Shown in pieces: positions 6,578 to 13,925 of a DNA stretch of 14,082 bases. How positions within the stretch are numbered: the stretch's first letter is position 1; each line of letters opens with the position of its first letter. A program made the position numbers and the translations under genes. This DNA is from Candidatus Bathyarchaeota archaeon. GTDB lineage: Archaea; Thermoproteota; Bathyarchaeia; Bathyarchaeales; Bathyarchaeaceae. A model generated the notes under the pieces. That model saw only the letters and a program-made list of their open reading frames with translations. It searched no databases and was not told where the DNA came from. The stretch is taken from assembly GCA_014859755.1 (NCBI GenBank), contig JACUTO010000026.1:1-14082 (forward strand), written 5' to 3'.

Positions 6578-6652
6578 GGGCCGGTAGTCTAGCGTGGTTA
6601 GGACGCAGCCTTTACGAGGCTGAGGTCGCAGGTTCAAGTCCTGCCCGGCCCA
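6578..6652 (+). tRNA. tRNA-Val (TAC), no intron
   Basis: A complete 75-base cloverleaf: acceptor GGGCCGG/CCGGCCC, D-stem GTCT/GGAC, anticodon stem CAGCC/GGCTG with loop TTTACGA, variable loop AGGTC, T-stem GCAGG/CCTGC with TTCAAGT, discriminator A and encoded CCA (6653-6655). The anticodon TAC reads valine codons. A TTTT at 6659-6662 may end transcription. Unlike the two tRNAs upstream, it is uninterrupted. Confidence 0.96.
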
Positions 6653-6669
6653 CCACCATTTTCGCTTAA

Positions 6670-6679
6670 CCTTTATATT
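6670..6679 (+). promoter_or_regulatory. TATA-like element upstream of the DUF116 gene
   Basis: CTTTATATTG lies about 85 bases before the DUF116 start codon and predicts initiation near 6700, inside or just after an alternating TGCATGCATGCA tract (6695-6707). The resulting leader would be about 60 bases. Confidence 0.45.
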
Positions 6680-6761
6680 GAACCTCTGACCTTGGTGCAT
6701 GCATGCAGGGTTGATACTAAAAAGTTCAATAGCTGATCTATAACTGGAGACACCGGAACAC

Positions 6762-7325
6762 ATGAAAAGAAGAGAAAGCGGTTCCGTCATGCGTGTAATA
6801 GAAAAACTTGCCGAATCAAAATTCAGCGGCGTCGCAATTCAGAAACTGGAACAACTCGCAGCCAAAATGGGAGTAGACGAAAAAGAATTCTTTCAACTTT
6901 ACGTAAAGACAAAAAACAGTGCCTCTAGAGAAAAATTCGCATCTACACCCTACAGCGAGAGAATACTGCTACTACCCCAGTGTCTACGCTCCAGAGAATG
7001 CCCCGCGGAATTAGGAGAATACGGCTACGAATGCCAAGAATGCGGAAAATGCAACCTAAAAAAGATCATCCACCTAACAAAAACACTAGGATACAAAGGC
7101 ACATTCATCCTACCCGGCGGCAGCATGGCCAAAAAAATCATCCTCGAAATAAAACCAAAAGCCTCTCTCGGCGTCGCTTGTTTCAAAGAACTCGTCCTCG
7201 GAAGCTTTCTCTGCGAAAAACTAGGAGTCGTAGGCCAAGGCATCGCCCTGCTTCGAGACGGCTGTGTTAACACACTCGTAGACTGGAAATCACTAAACGA
7301 CGCCCTACACCTGCGCTTAAAGTGA
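6762..7325 (+). CDS. DUF116 family protein
   Basis: A 187-residue cysteine-rich protein that I recognise as DUF116 from its spaced motifs: LLPQCLRSRECPAELG (70-85), CQECGKC (91-97), a GGS turn (119-121), GVACFKEL (137-144), a VGQGIALL stretch and DGCVNTLVDW (166-175). Eight cysteines (74, 80, 91, 94, 97, 140, 151, 168) suggest metal or Fe-S binding. The biochemical function of the family is not established as far as I know. Two starts are possible: ATG 6762 (GGAG 12 bases upstream) and ATG 6789; I keep the first. It converges on the DUF2110-like gene with only 9 bases between stop codons and probably forms its own transcript. Confidence 0.85.
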   Translation: MKRRESGSVMRVIEKLAESKFSGVAIQKLEQLAAKMGVDEKEFFQLYVKTKNSASREKFASTPYSERILLLPQCLRSRECPAELGEYGYECQECGKCNLKKIIHLTKTLGYKGTFILPGGSMAKKIILEIKPKASLGVACFKELVLGSFLCEKLGVVGQGIALLRDGCVNTLVDWKSLNDALHLRLK

Positions 7326-7334
7326 GTTGCCCAG

Positions 7335-8111
7335 TCAAAGAAACGGCCTCTCAATAAGTTGCCGAATTTTCCTTGGAGAAAACGGAACAAAGACAGCGTC
7401 GGGAAGAAAACGTCCAAGCTTCGGTATGAGCCCCACAGCGTCGGTTCCCAATTTGCAAAGAACAACGTGTTCAAGCATCCCTAAGGATTCGATTTTGATG
7501 ACGTCGCGAAGGTGCCTCGACAGCTTTACAGCACGTTCAACATCGGAGAAAAACGCGCCCAAAACGATTAATCGATCGAAACTAGAGCGAATCCAGCTGG
7601 TGATTTGAGAAAGCTGTGCTTCCGACAGTTCAGCTTCAATCCGCTTTTTTTGGGCGTCAACGTTCTGCACAATCTTGACTTTAAGCGGCAAATTGTCATA
7701 TAGGCAAAAAGGCTCAACCAGCCTTTGAAGCGGAAGCTTTTTTCCGTCAGCCAGCTGAGCTTGCAGCCTCGGTAATGGAAGAACAGAATCATAGGTTTCC
7801 GGAGAGAAAACGCCTATGTCCACGTAAAGCTCATTTTTGCTTTTTCCCGAAAAAACAACTCTTCCCCGTGTGACAGAAAACTTTTTCAGGTTATCCAGAG
7901 AAACTGGCGCCAACCCCATTTCTCGGTCAAGGAAATGTAACGCTGCAATTTCATCTTCGCCGGAAACTTCTATCTGAACCCATCCGCGGTTCGTTTCGCC
8001 GACAACCTTCAACTTAACTTTAAGTCCTTTACACAGAGAAGAATAAACAGGTTCGAAGTTTTCTGGAGAAAAGGAACCGTAAACCTTTTCAAGCAATGTG
8101 ACTGTCGGCAT
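7335..8111 (-). CDS. DUF2110-like archaeal protein
   Basis: A 258-residue soluble protein without signal peptide or membrane segment. I assign it tentatively to the uncharacterised archaeal DUF2110 family. It seems to have an N-terminal alpha/beta part (1-75), a beta-rich middle resembling an RNA-binding barrel (FSVTRGRVVFSGKSKNELYVDIGVF, 79-103), and a C-terminal part with a predicted nucleotide- or RNA-binding fold (180-258). Its ATG is preceded by GGAGAT and overlaps the end of the HD gene by 23 bases, so the two are translationally coupled. Being the last gene behind TFE suggests a role in transcription or RNA metabolism; that is inference from context. Confidence 0.7.
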   Translation of the reverse strand: MPTVTLLEKVYGSFSPENFEPVYSSLCKGLKVKLKVVGETNRGWVQIEVSGEDEIAALHFLDREMGLAPVSLDNLKKFSVTRGRVVFSGKSKNELYVDIGVFSPETYDSVLPLPRLQAQLADGKKLPLQRLVEPFCLYDNLPLKVKIVQNVDAQKKRIEAELSEAQLSQITSWIRSSFDRLIVLGAFFSDVERAVKLSRHLRDVIKIESLGMLEHVVLCKLGTDAVGLIPKLGRFLPDAVFVPFSPRKIRQLIERPFL

Positions 8112-8643
8112 CCAGATCTCCTATCAAAATTGAAAACTCTTCATGCAGTTTTTTCACCCTTGCAACCGAAGAATGGTTCTTCCCCAACTCTCTCGAAAGC
8201 TTTTTGACGGTTCGCTCAACCGGCACCCTTCGCAGTCCTTCAATCAACTTGTCAGCGTAAGTCACAATTTTCTCTTCCAAAGTGTTTGGAACATAGCTTT
8301 TAATCGGCCAACCAAGTTTTTTAGCTTCATTAAGGGTTATGCCGCCGCCAGCGTGACGCTCAATAATGGACACAACAGATTCTGGTAAGTTCAAGGACCT
8401 AGCGATCTCCGCACCCCTAATCACGTGGTCAACTCCATGCGTTTTCGAGCGCCCAATATCATGCAAAAGAGCACCGACTTCAACTAGTTTAACGTCAACG
8501 TTTAACCCCTTCTTCTCGCAGGCTTTAGCAATTTGCACCGCGAGGGCTGTGACCACTTTACAATGGGCTATGACTCTGCTTGAACATCCGCTTTGAGAAA
8601 GAAGCTTCAGGGCCATCTCAGGGGATGGCAGTTCCTCACTCAC
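8089..8643 (-). CDS. HD-domain (HDIG-type) metal-dependent phosphohydrolase
   Basis: A 184-residue HD-superfamily protein resembling the TIGR00295 group. Metal ligands are visible as H27 (RVIAHCKVV), H61-D62 in ALLHDIGRSKTHG, H73 in VDHVIRGAEIA, H97 in IERHAGGG and D131 in TYADKLIEG, so the active site looks complete. Family members hydrolyse phosphate esters of nucleotides, cyclic nucleotides or RNA 2',3'-cyclic ends; the substrate here is unknown. The start is GTG, preceded by GAGGAAGG, and overlaps the last 8 bases of TFE; ATG at codon 10 is a weaker alternative. It lies between TFE and the DUF2110-like gene in a tightly packed unit. Confidence 0.85.
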   Translation of the reverse strand: MSEELPSPEMALKLLSQSGCSSRVIAHCKVVTALAVQIAKACEKKGLNVDVKLVEVGALLHDIGRSKTHGVDHVIRGAEIARSLNLPESVVSIIERHAGGGITLNEAKKLGWPIKSYVPNTLEEKIVTYADKLIEGLRRVPVERTVKKLSRELGKNHSSVARVKKLHEEFSILIGDLDADSHIA

Positions 8644-9148
8644 CTAGTTCCTTCCTCAACTGCTCAACCTTCTTGGTTAAGGCGCTAACGATTTTGCCAT
8701 TCTCGAAGTGCATCAACGGTTTGTTGCAGGTGGGACATCGAAAAACGAGTTCCATGGCTTCTTCGAAGGGAATTCGCTTACACCCTATGGTGTAGCAGTA
8801 ATAAAACTCGTGGTTTTGCTCGTACCTAAGCCTAGCTTCCAGTTTTTCGAGAACGCGACGCTTTTGGTTCAAAATGAAGCCCTCAAGCTGATCTAGCTGA
8901 AGTCTCCAATGGAAAATGAACCACCCTGTGTTTTCATCACGAGACCTCCTTAAGCCCACAAGAGAGTGGTCGTAGAGTTTATAGAGAATCTTGCGAACGG
9001 AGTTGAGTCGTATTCCGGTTTGGGTTGCGATCTGATCATCCGTGGTTTCACCGACTTCTTTAAGGGCCTCGATAATTCTAACCGCCTCTTCACTGCCAAA
9101 GGCTTCAGCGACCTTTTCCAGAGTTTTTTCATCCACGAAGGACAACAT
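8636..9148 (-). CDS. tfe: Transcription factor E, alpha subunit
   Basis: A 170-residue archaeal TFE, the homologue of eukaryotic TFIIE-alpha, which stabilises the open promoter complex with RNA polymerase. Residues 1-90 form the extended winged helix (DQIATQTGIRLNSVRKILYKLYDHSLV, 38-64), 91-112 a charged coiled-coil linker, and 113-145 a zinc ribbon with C118, C123, C138 and C141. The first pair is spaced CX4C rather than the common CX2C. I choose ATG 9148 over GTG 9172: a TATA-like ATTAAATAG at 9172-9180 overlaps the GTG and would start transcription about 2 bases ahead of this ATG, giving a leaderless mRNA. The end overlaps the HD gene. Confidence 0.93.
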   Translation of the reverse strand: MLSFVDEKTLEKVAEAFGSEEAVRIIEALKEVGETTDDQIATQTGIRLNSVRKILYKLYDHSLVGLRRSRDENTGWFIFHWRLQLDQLEGFILNQKRRVLEKLEARLRYEQNHEFYYCYTIGCKRIPFEEAMELVFRCPTCNKPLMHFENGKIVSALTKKVEQLRKELGE

Positions 9149-9170
9149 CGAAACGCCCCTGCTCACACTC

Positions 9171-9183
9171 ACTATTTAATAAT
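9171..9183 (-). promoter_or_regulatory. Probable promoter of the TFE operon
   Basis: On the minus strand ATTATTAAATAGT sits about 25-30 bases before ATG 9148. It suggests an internal promoter for TFE, HD and DUF2110, independent of the MBF1-HflX-aTrm56 part, and argues against the upstream GTG. Confidence 0.5.
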
Positions 9184-9226
9184 GGAAAACAAAACTTAAA
9201 TCTCTTACCAAATCAAGCCTAACAGA

Positions 9227-9766
9227 CTAAGCTTTAACAGCTTTCTTTCCTCTCACCTGAGGAATTATCTTCATTTTCGCTCCCTCGAATTCCTTTGACA
9301 GTTCTCGACCCTCAAAAAATCGATCGAGAAAAACAGCCAAACTTGAACATTCGGAATGAGGCTGACTCCCAACAGCAACGTTGAAATCTGAAACTGCTTT
9401 GGAGAAGAATTCTGATGGAACTTTCCGACTGCCCACCATCACCAACAAGTCTTTTCCCGCAGTCTTAATCCTTCGTAGGACGTCGCTTGTTTGAATGTTT
9501 TCTCCGTAGGCGGTTAGATGAACTACGAGACCGTTTTTCGCTCTCCATTCTTTGACAACCCGTCTCCAAGGTGTCCCCATTTCAAACTGGAAGGAGCCAC
9601 CCCACTGCTTTGTCACCTTTTCAACCGTTGCTTTGACTTTTTCGTCTCTGACATCTGCCAAAATGAAGCCGGAGGCGCCTAGTGCTCGGGCAGTCAGAGC
9701 GACATGAGAAGTGAGCCTTTTATCCCTGTCTCGATGGCCCCATCTTAAAACAACAACCTTCGACAA
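9227..9766 (-). CDS. tRNA (cytidine-56-2'-O)-methyltransferase aTrm56
   Basis: A 179-residue SPOUT-class methylase. In archaea aTrm56 methylates the ribose of C56 in the T-loop of tRNA using S-adenosylmethionine. The N-terminal signature VVVLRWGHRDRDKRLTSHVALTARALGA (4-31) is diagnostic. The trefoil-knot SAM site is formed by VVHLTAYGENI (81-91), LLVMVGSRKVP (107-117) and NVAVGSQPHSECSSLAVFLDR (129-149). The start is TTG with GGAGGC 4 bases upstream, which also gives the usual N-terminus; no ATG is near. It lies 24 bases after HflX and is probably co-transcribed with it. The three tRNA genes in this window all carry C56 in TTC and would be substrates. Confidence 0.93.
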   Translation of the reverse strand: MSKVVVLRWGHRDRDKRLTSHVALTARALGASGFILADVRDEKVKATVEKVTKQWGGSFQFEMGTPWRRVVKEWRAKNGLVVHLTAYGENIQTSDVLRRIKTAGKDLLVMVGSRKVPSEFFSKAVSDFNVAVGSQPHSECSSLAVFLDRFFEGRELSKEFEGAKMKIIPQVRGKKAVKA

Positions 9767-9790
9767 TTTTGCCTCCGTCTCCTAGCTTTC

Positions 9791-11053
9791 CTAGCCAGAG
9801 GAGTTAAAGGTTCCGCCAAGTTGTTCTATACGTCCCCTGACCTTGTCTGCAAACCAGGGAACAGATTCAAAAACGACTTTCATGCTGTCGCCTTCGTATT
9901 TCACGTCGTGTACATCAGCGCGACCGAAAAGCCACGAAACTAAGGACATTGTTTCGTCTGTTATTGGAAGAGAAAATGACGCTTGAATGTAGCCTTCAAG
10001 GTGCCCTACCATTTCCTGTTTAAGCAAATCTATGTTGGTTCCATGTAAGGCGGAGATGGGAACCGGATTTGGCGCAGCATTCCTCAAAACCTCAGCCTTG
10101 GATTGTATTTCATCTTCGCGTAGCAAATCGATTTTGTTGAGTGCGGTTACGATGGGTATTCTTGTTGCGCCTATTTTTTGGATAGTGTCAAGACAGGAAG
10201 AAAGTTTTCTTTCAATGTCTTCGTCGGATTCGCTTACATCAACAACGAGGAGAATCAAATCTGAGAAGATAGTTTCTTCAAGGGTGGAGCGAAAGGCTTG
10301 GATGAGCTTTAAGGGCAAACGATCGATAAAACCAACAGTGTCCGTTAACAACACGTCTCTCTTAGAAAGACGCACCGCTCTGGTTGTTGTGGAAAGGGTG
10401 GTGAATAGGCTTGAATCTACTGGAACCATCTCTTCCGCGAGCATATTAAACAATGAACTTTTCCCAGCGTTTGTGTATCCAGCCAAGGAAATCGAAGAGA
10501 ATCCTAGTTCGACTCTCCGAATGCGATGTAGGCGGCGCTTCTCTTGTTTCTTCCTCAGTTTATCGTGAATAGAACTGATTCGCCGTCTCACGGTTTCATA
10601 GTAAGGGTCCACTTCATACTTCCCCAACCCCATAAAACCCGGCTGCTCTTCCATCCTCGCCAATCTTACCCTCTCTTTTGCACGAGACAGTTCGTACCGC
10701 AGTTTGGCTAACTGAATCTGGAGATTCGCTTCGTAAGTTGAAGCTCGTCTAGCAAAGATTTCGAGGATGAGTTGAAAACGGTCAATTGCCTCTACACCCG
10801 TTGCTTTGGCCAAGTTATAGGCTTGAACGGGCGTTAGCTCGTTGTCGAATATGGTTTTCTCGGCACCGTTTTTTCTAACCAGCTCGGCGAGTTCCTTTGT
10901 TTTTCCGCTTCCAATCTGATAACGCGGATCTCGATCTCTGACTTGTTCAAGGGAACCTACAATCGTGTATCCGGCTGACTCGGCGAGGCTTTGGAGTTCA
11001 TCTAAGCTGGAACGTTCGGAGGGAAGTCGCCGTTGAACTATGATTGCTTTCGT
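9791..11053 (-). CDS. hflX: GTPase HflX, apparent ACG start
   Basis: HflX is a ribosome-associated GTPase that in bacteria splits stalled ribosomes. The frame from ACG 11053 encodes 420 residues: the N-terminal HflX domain (1-95, including YQIGSGKTKELAEL and DNELTPVQAYNLAKATG), a coiled coil (about 100-175), the G domain with GYTNAGKSS (192-200), DTVGF (238-242), NKID (306-309) and SAL (334-336), and a C-terminal alpha/beta part. No ATG, GTG or TTG exists in frame between the upstream stop and a TTG at 10813, which would remove 80 conserved residues. ACG 11053 gives MKAIIVQRR, the usual family N-terminus, and a perfect GGAGGT (11068-11063) lies 9 bases upstream. It overlaps the end of MBF1 by 16 bases. 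Confidence 0.88.
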   Translation of the reverse strand, partial: TKAIIVQRRLPSERSSLDELQSLAESAGYTIVGSLEQVRDRDPRYQIGSGKTKELAELVRKNGAEKTIFDNELTPVQAYNLAKATGVEAIDRFQLILEIFARRASTYEANLQIQLAKLRYELSRAKERVRLARMEEQPGFMGLGKYEVDPYYETVRRRISSIHDKLRKKQEKRRLHRIRRVELGFSSISLAGYTNAGKSSLFNMLAEEMVPVDSSLFTTLSTTTRAVRLSKRDVLLTDTVGFIDRLPLKLIQAFRSTLEETIFSDLILLVVDVSESDEDIERKLSSCLDTIQKIGATRIPIVTALNKIDLLREDEIQSKAEVLRNAAPNPVPISALHGTNIDLLKQEMVGHLEGYIQASFSLPITDETMSLVSWLFGRADVHDVKYEGDSMKVVFESVPWFADKVRGRIEQLGGTFNSSG

Positions 11054-11562
11054 TCTTTGGTTACCTCCGTTTTCCTCTCTTTTAGGCGAATCAACTCCCC
11101 CAAGGTGATCTCACGGGGCTGAGACAAAGCTACTGATGGAGCCTTAGGTTCTGAGGGAGGAACAAGCAGCTTTATCTTAAGCGCGTGTTCCAGCTTTTCC
11201 GCAAGCATAAGATCAGGAGTCATTTTGCCGCTTTCAATTTTCCGAAGAACCGAAACTTTTTCTCCAATTCTTCTACCCAAATCCTCATGGCTTAGTTCCA
11301 ATCCTTCTCTCGCTCGCCTTACTCGCAAGCCAAAGTCACCTACGAGCTCTAGGGCTTCCGTCACCGTCGGACGCTGCTTTTTTCCAAGGATAGAAAGCTT
11401 CAGCTGAGGCTTCGCAATCCTTTTTGCGCGGCGTTGAGGCTTGGCTTCCCAATAACCAGAGCCCAGTTTGGCACATTCACTGCATACGATCATCCTTGCT
11501 CCTTCAATTATCGCCCTGTAGGGTTTACCTGGTATCCGACGGCCACAGACCTCGCACTGCAC
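11038..11562 (-). CDS. Archaeal multiprotein bridging factor 1 (MBF1)
   Basis: A 174-residue protein with an N-terminal zinc ribbon (C3, C6, C27, C30), a basic linker (40-62) and a helix-turn-helix of the Cro/C1 type (about 76-133: FGLRVRRAREGLELSHEDLGRRIGEKVSVLRKIESGKMTPD). Eukaryotic MBF1 is a transcription coactivator; archaeal MBF1 has been linked to the small ribosomal subunit and translation. A 40-residue polar tail rich in Lys, Arg and Glu follows. The start is GTG with GGGTGAT 8 bases upstream. A CGCGCGC tract lies about 77 bases before the start. It leads HflX and aTrm56 in one probable operon and is separated from Sir2 by 98 bases. Confidence 0.92.
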   Translation of the reverse strand: MQCEVCGRRIPGKPYRAIIEGARMIVCSECAKLGSGYWEAKPQRRAKRIAKPQLKLSILGKKQRPTVTEALELVGDFGLRVRRAREGLELSHEDLGRRIGEKVSVLRKIESGKMTPDLMLAEKLEHALKIKLLVPPSEPKAPSVALSQPREITLGELIRLKERKTEVTKERKQS

Positions 11563-11660
11563 GAAAAACCATCACCCTGAGCTATATTATCACAAACCTA
11601 TTCCTTATACTTGTCGGAATCATGAAACTTAACCATTACGCGCGCACTGATTTCGAAAGC

Positions 11661-12482
11661 CTAAGTGCTCCCACTCTTTTTCTGTAATTTTTCTTTGACA
11701 CACTCAACAAGCAAGGGAAGAATCTTACCCGATGGTCCACGTAAGACAACATCACATAAGTATGAAAGCTCCGATTCGTATAGGTTAACCTCAATTAAAG
11801 TTGCTCCCCTCCTTTTAGCTCGTATAGGAAAGGAGGCTGATGGATAAACAGTAGCTGTTGTTCCTACAACCAACATGCAGTCGCATTTCGCTGTTTCTAT
11901 TTCACATCTCGCCAGAACGTCACGAGGAATTGGTTCCCCGAAGAAAACGGTGTCCGTCTTAATTATTCCGTTACATTCTGGGCATCGTGGTGGGACCTCC
12001 TTAATTTCGAAAGCATCACGATCCCATCTCGTGTTGCAGGATATGCAACGCAACTTGTTGATGTTACCGTGGATTTCGGCTAGATTCTTGCTTCCGGCTT
12101 TTCGGTGTAGATCGTCGATGTTTTGGGTGATTAGATGCTTCAAAATTCCCATTTTTTCGAGACCAGCCAAGGCGTAGTGCCCTAGGTTGGGTTTTGCATC
12201 CCAAATTTTCGAGGTTAACTCATCTATAGATTTTTCAGTTATTTTTTTGATTATGTTCTCCCACCAGCCCTTAGGGTCGGCTAGGAAACGTTGGTATCCA
12301 TCCATGGATGGTTCGCCGTATTTGGTCCAAATTCCTCCGGGTCCCCGGAAAGGTGGTATCTCGCTTTCCACAGAAACTCCAGCTCCGGTAAGTCCCACAG
12401 CGTACTTGCTTGCGATCAGAAGATTTGAGGCATCATCTAACTCTTCCTTCAGCTTCTCCTTTAGATCTGTCAAAACGCCCAA
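11661..12482 (-). CDS. Sir2-family NAD-dependent protein deacylase
   Basis: A 273-residue sirtuin that would remove acyl groups from lysine, using NAD and producing O-acyl-ADP-ribose. Visible are GAGVSVESEIPPFRG (33-47), QNIDDLH (120-126), catalytic H138 in IHGN, the zinc cysteines C146, C149, C167 and C170, DTVFFGEP (177-184), VGTTATVYPSA (206-216) where most sirtuins have GTS, and VN (232-233). In some archaea Sir2 acts on the chromatin protein Alba; whether that holds here is unknown. No ATG fits. The TTG at 12482 has GAGGAG only a few bases upstream, and a second TTG at 12473 (codon 4) is better spaced, so the N-terminus is uncertain by three residues. Confidence 0.92.
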   Translation of the reverse strand: MGVLTDLKEKLKEELDDASNLLIASKYAVGLTGAGVSVESEIPPFRGPGGIWTKYGEPSMDGYQRFLADPKGWWENIIKKITEKSIDELTSKIWDAKPNLGHYALAGLEKMGILKHLITQNIDDLHRKAGSKNLAEIHGNINKLRCISCNTRWDRDAFEIKEVPPRCPECNGIIKTDTVFFGEPIPRDVLARCEIETAKCDCMLVVGTTATVYPSASFPIRAKRRGATLIEVNLYESELSYLCDVVLRGPSGKILPLLVECVKEKLQKKSGST

Positions 12483-12689
12483 ATCTCCTCAAGGTTTCAT
12501 GGTAATCCAGATATTTCTTCTCTGACTTTAATAAACACTTTCTATGTCTATGTTCTGGGCTTAGACTCCATTTGTCTCAAAAAGATTTCATCAACGCGTG
12601 CGTGTTTTCGACTTTTCGAGCGTGCAAACTTTAAAAATGACTAACAGAAAAGGGTCTAGCGCGTAAAACGTCATGAAGAAGGGAATTAA
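12483..12689. promoter_or_regulatory. Divergent intergenic region, Sir2 / crotonase
   Basis: These 207 bases hold the 5' ends of two divergent genes. For the crotonase, ACTTTAAAAATG at about 12628-12639 is a TATA candidate. An alternating ACGCGTGCGTGT tract (12594-12605) lies about 30 bases upstream of it and an AGCGCG at 12659-12664 downstream. A tiny frame of six codons at 12673-12693 overlaps the crotonase ATG; I give it no weight. Confidence 0.45.
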
Positions 12690-13457
12690 ATGAACTATGA
12701 AACCATCTTCTTAGAAAGGAAAGACGGCATCGCAACGTTAACACTAAATCGTCCTGAAAAATTGAACGCCTTAAACATAAAGATGATCGAGGAGTTAGAA
12801 AGTGCAGTACTTGGAATACTCAAAGATAGGAACGTGAGAGTACTAGTTATTACAGGAGCTGGTCGCGGATTCTGTAGTGGCGCAGACGTTAACGATATGG
12901 CGCAAGCACCAGCCCCAGTAGAAACCAGATATTTGACTCAAACAGCGCATAAAATAATTCTTGCTTTGACGAATCTAGAAAAACCCGTGATAGCCAAGGT
13001 GAACGGCGTTGCCGTTGGCTTCGGATGCAGTCTTGCTTTGAGCGCCGACATGATTATCGCATCGGAAAATGCCCAGTTTGGCATAATTTTCAGTCGGATA
13101 GGACTTATCCCAGACGGAGGATCATTGTTTCATCTGCCACGGTTAGTGGGACCAGCTAAGGCAAAGGAACTTATCTTTACGGCTAAGATGTTTGACGCTA
13201 AGGAGGCTGAAAGAATAGGGTTGATAAACAAAGCAGTACCAGCAGATGAGTTAGACAACGAAGTAAACACATTAACGAAACAGCTGGCGAAAGGTCCTAC
13301 CGTAGCTTTCGGAATAGCTAAAAAAATAATGAACAAAGGATTGAGTATGGATCTAAGTTCGGTTCTAGAATGCGAAGCCTTTGGGCAAACGATAGCAGGA
13401 ACAACAGAGGACGCCAGAGAAGGAGTTATGGCATTTTTTGGAAAAAAGAAAGGCTGA
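12690..13457 (+). CDS. Crotonase (enoyl-CoA hydratase/isomerase) family, PaaG-like
   Basis: A 255-residue acyl-CoA-processing enzyme of normal crotonase length. The oxyanion-hole segments are FCSGAD (61-66) and NGVAVGFGCSLALSAD (105-120). The two glutamates that catalyse hydration in classical enoyl-CoA hydratase are absent: S114 and F134 stand in their places. D142 in IGLIPDGGS aligns with the aspartate of PaaG-type isomerases, so isomerisation of a double bond or ring is more likely than hydration. The ATG has only a weak purine-rich site. The next gene follows after 21 bases and is probably co-transcribed. A link to the PaaK ligase 7.5 kb away is possible but unproven. Confidence 0.9.
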   Translation: MNYETIFLERKDGIATLTLNRPEKLNALNIKMIEELESAVLGILKDRNVRVLVITGAGRGFCSGADVNDMAQAPAPVETRYLTQTAHKIILALTNLEKPVIAKVNGVAVGFGCSLALSADMIIASENAQFGIIFSRIGLIPDGGSLFHLPRLVGPAKAKELIFTAKMFDAKEAERIGLINKAVPADELDNEVNTLTKQLAKGPTVAFGIAKKIMNKGLSMDLSSVLECEAFGQTIAGTTEDAREGVMAFFGKKKG

Positions 13458-13478
13458 ATTTAAGGGAAGATAGAAAAT

Positions 13479-13895
13479 ATGAGCGAGAATATTGAGTACC
13501 TTTGGAAAGCACCTCAGAAGGCGTTAGGTCTCACCGACGCTGAAATTGAATTGATGAAGAAAAACCCCAAGTCTGTTAAACTTGTCAGGAATAGTCCAGA
13601 CTTGGTGAGGAAAAAGATAGTCGCCGAAGTCGTCCAAGCAAAACACTGTGTTTGTCACAAGGTTGGGGACAAATTCGTATTCAGGGTTGTTGGCGCTATG
13701 GTGAGAGAAGAAACCTGTGAAAGCCCATGCTTGTATGCTCTAGGCCCTCTGGCAACTCTTGGGTATATCGTTTTTGATCGGGTGGCAGCGGGATTAGACA
13801 CAAGCGAGTTGATGATCGATCACATTAAATGTTGGGACACGGGAATAGAATGCGGAGGCGTCGGAGAAATACTCATGAAAGTTAGAGTGGAATAA
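13479..13895 (+). CDS. TIGR04076-like small cysteine-rich protein
   Basis: A 138-residue soluble protein without signal peptide. Residues 46-138 resemble the uncharacterised TIGR04076 group: a VVQAKHCVCHKVGDKFVFR strand pair (51-69), EETCESPCLYALGPLATLGYI (77-97) and a C-terminal IKCWD-GIECGGVGEILMKVRVE segment. Six cysteines (57, 59, 80, 84, 118, 125) suggest a metal or disulphide role. The first 45 residues form a helical extension (APQKALGLTDAEIELMKKNP) that may be a separate binding module. It lies 21 bases behind the crotonase, so co-expression is likely. The function is unknown. Confidence 0.7.
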   Translation: MSENIEYLWKAPQKALGLTDAEIELMKKNPKSVKLVRNSPDLVRKKIVAEVVQAKHCVCHKVGDKFVFRVVGAMVREETCESPCLYALGPLATLGYIVFDRVAAGLDTSELMIDHIKCWDTGIECGGVGEILMKVRVE

Positions 13896-13899
13896 ACTC

Positions 13900-13925
13900 C
13901 AAAGTTGAATTAGAGAGCAACTTTG
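13900..13925 (+). terminator. Hairpin just after the crotonase/TIGR04076 unit
   Basis: CAAAGTTG (13900-13907) and CAACTTTG (13918-13925) form a perfect 8-bp stem with a 10-base loop, starting five bases after the stop codon. No T-run follows directly, so it may protect the mRNA 3' end or act as a weak terminator. Confidence 0.4.

Noticed and set aside
6329..6790. 153-residue minus-strand frame with WAGQDLNLRP
   Set aside because: Again the antisense translation of a tRNA (tRNA-Val); it also crosses two promoters.
9149..9172. GTG at 9172 as the TFE start
   Set aside because: It overlaps the likely TATA element; ATG 9148 fits a leaderless transcript and the usual TFE N-terminus.
12540..12605. 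C/D-box small RNA on the minus strand
   Set aside because: A TTGATGA resembling box C is present, but no CTGA box D lies at a suitable distance.
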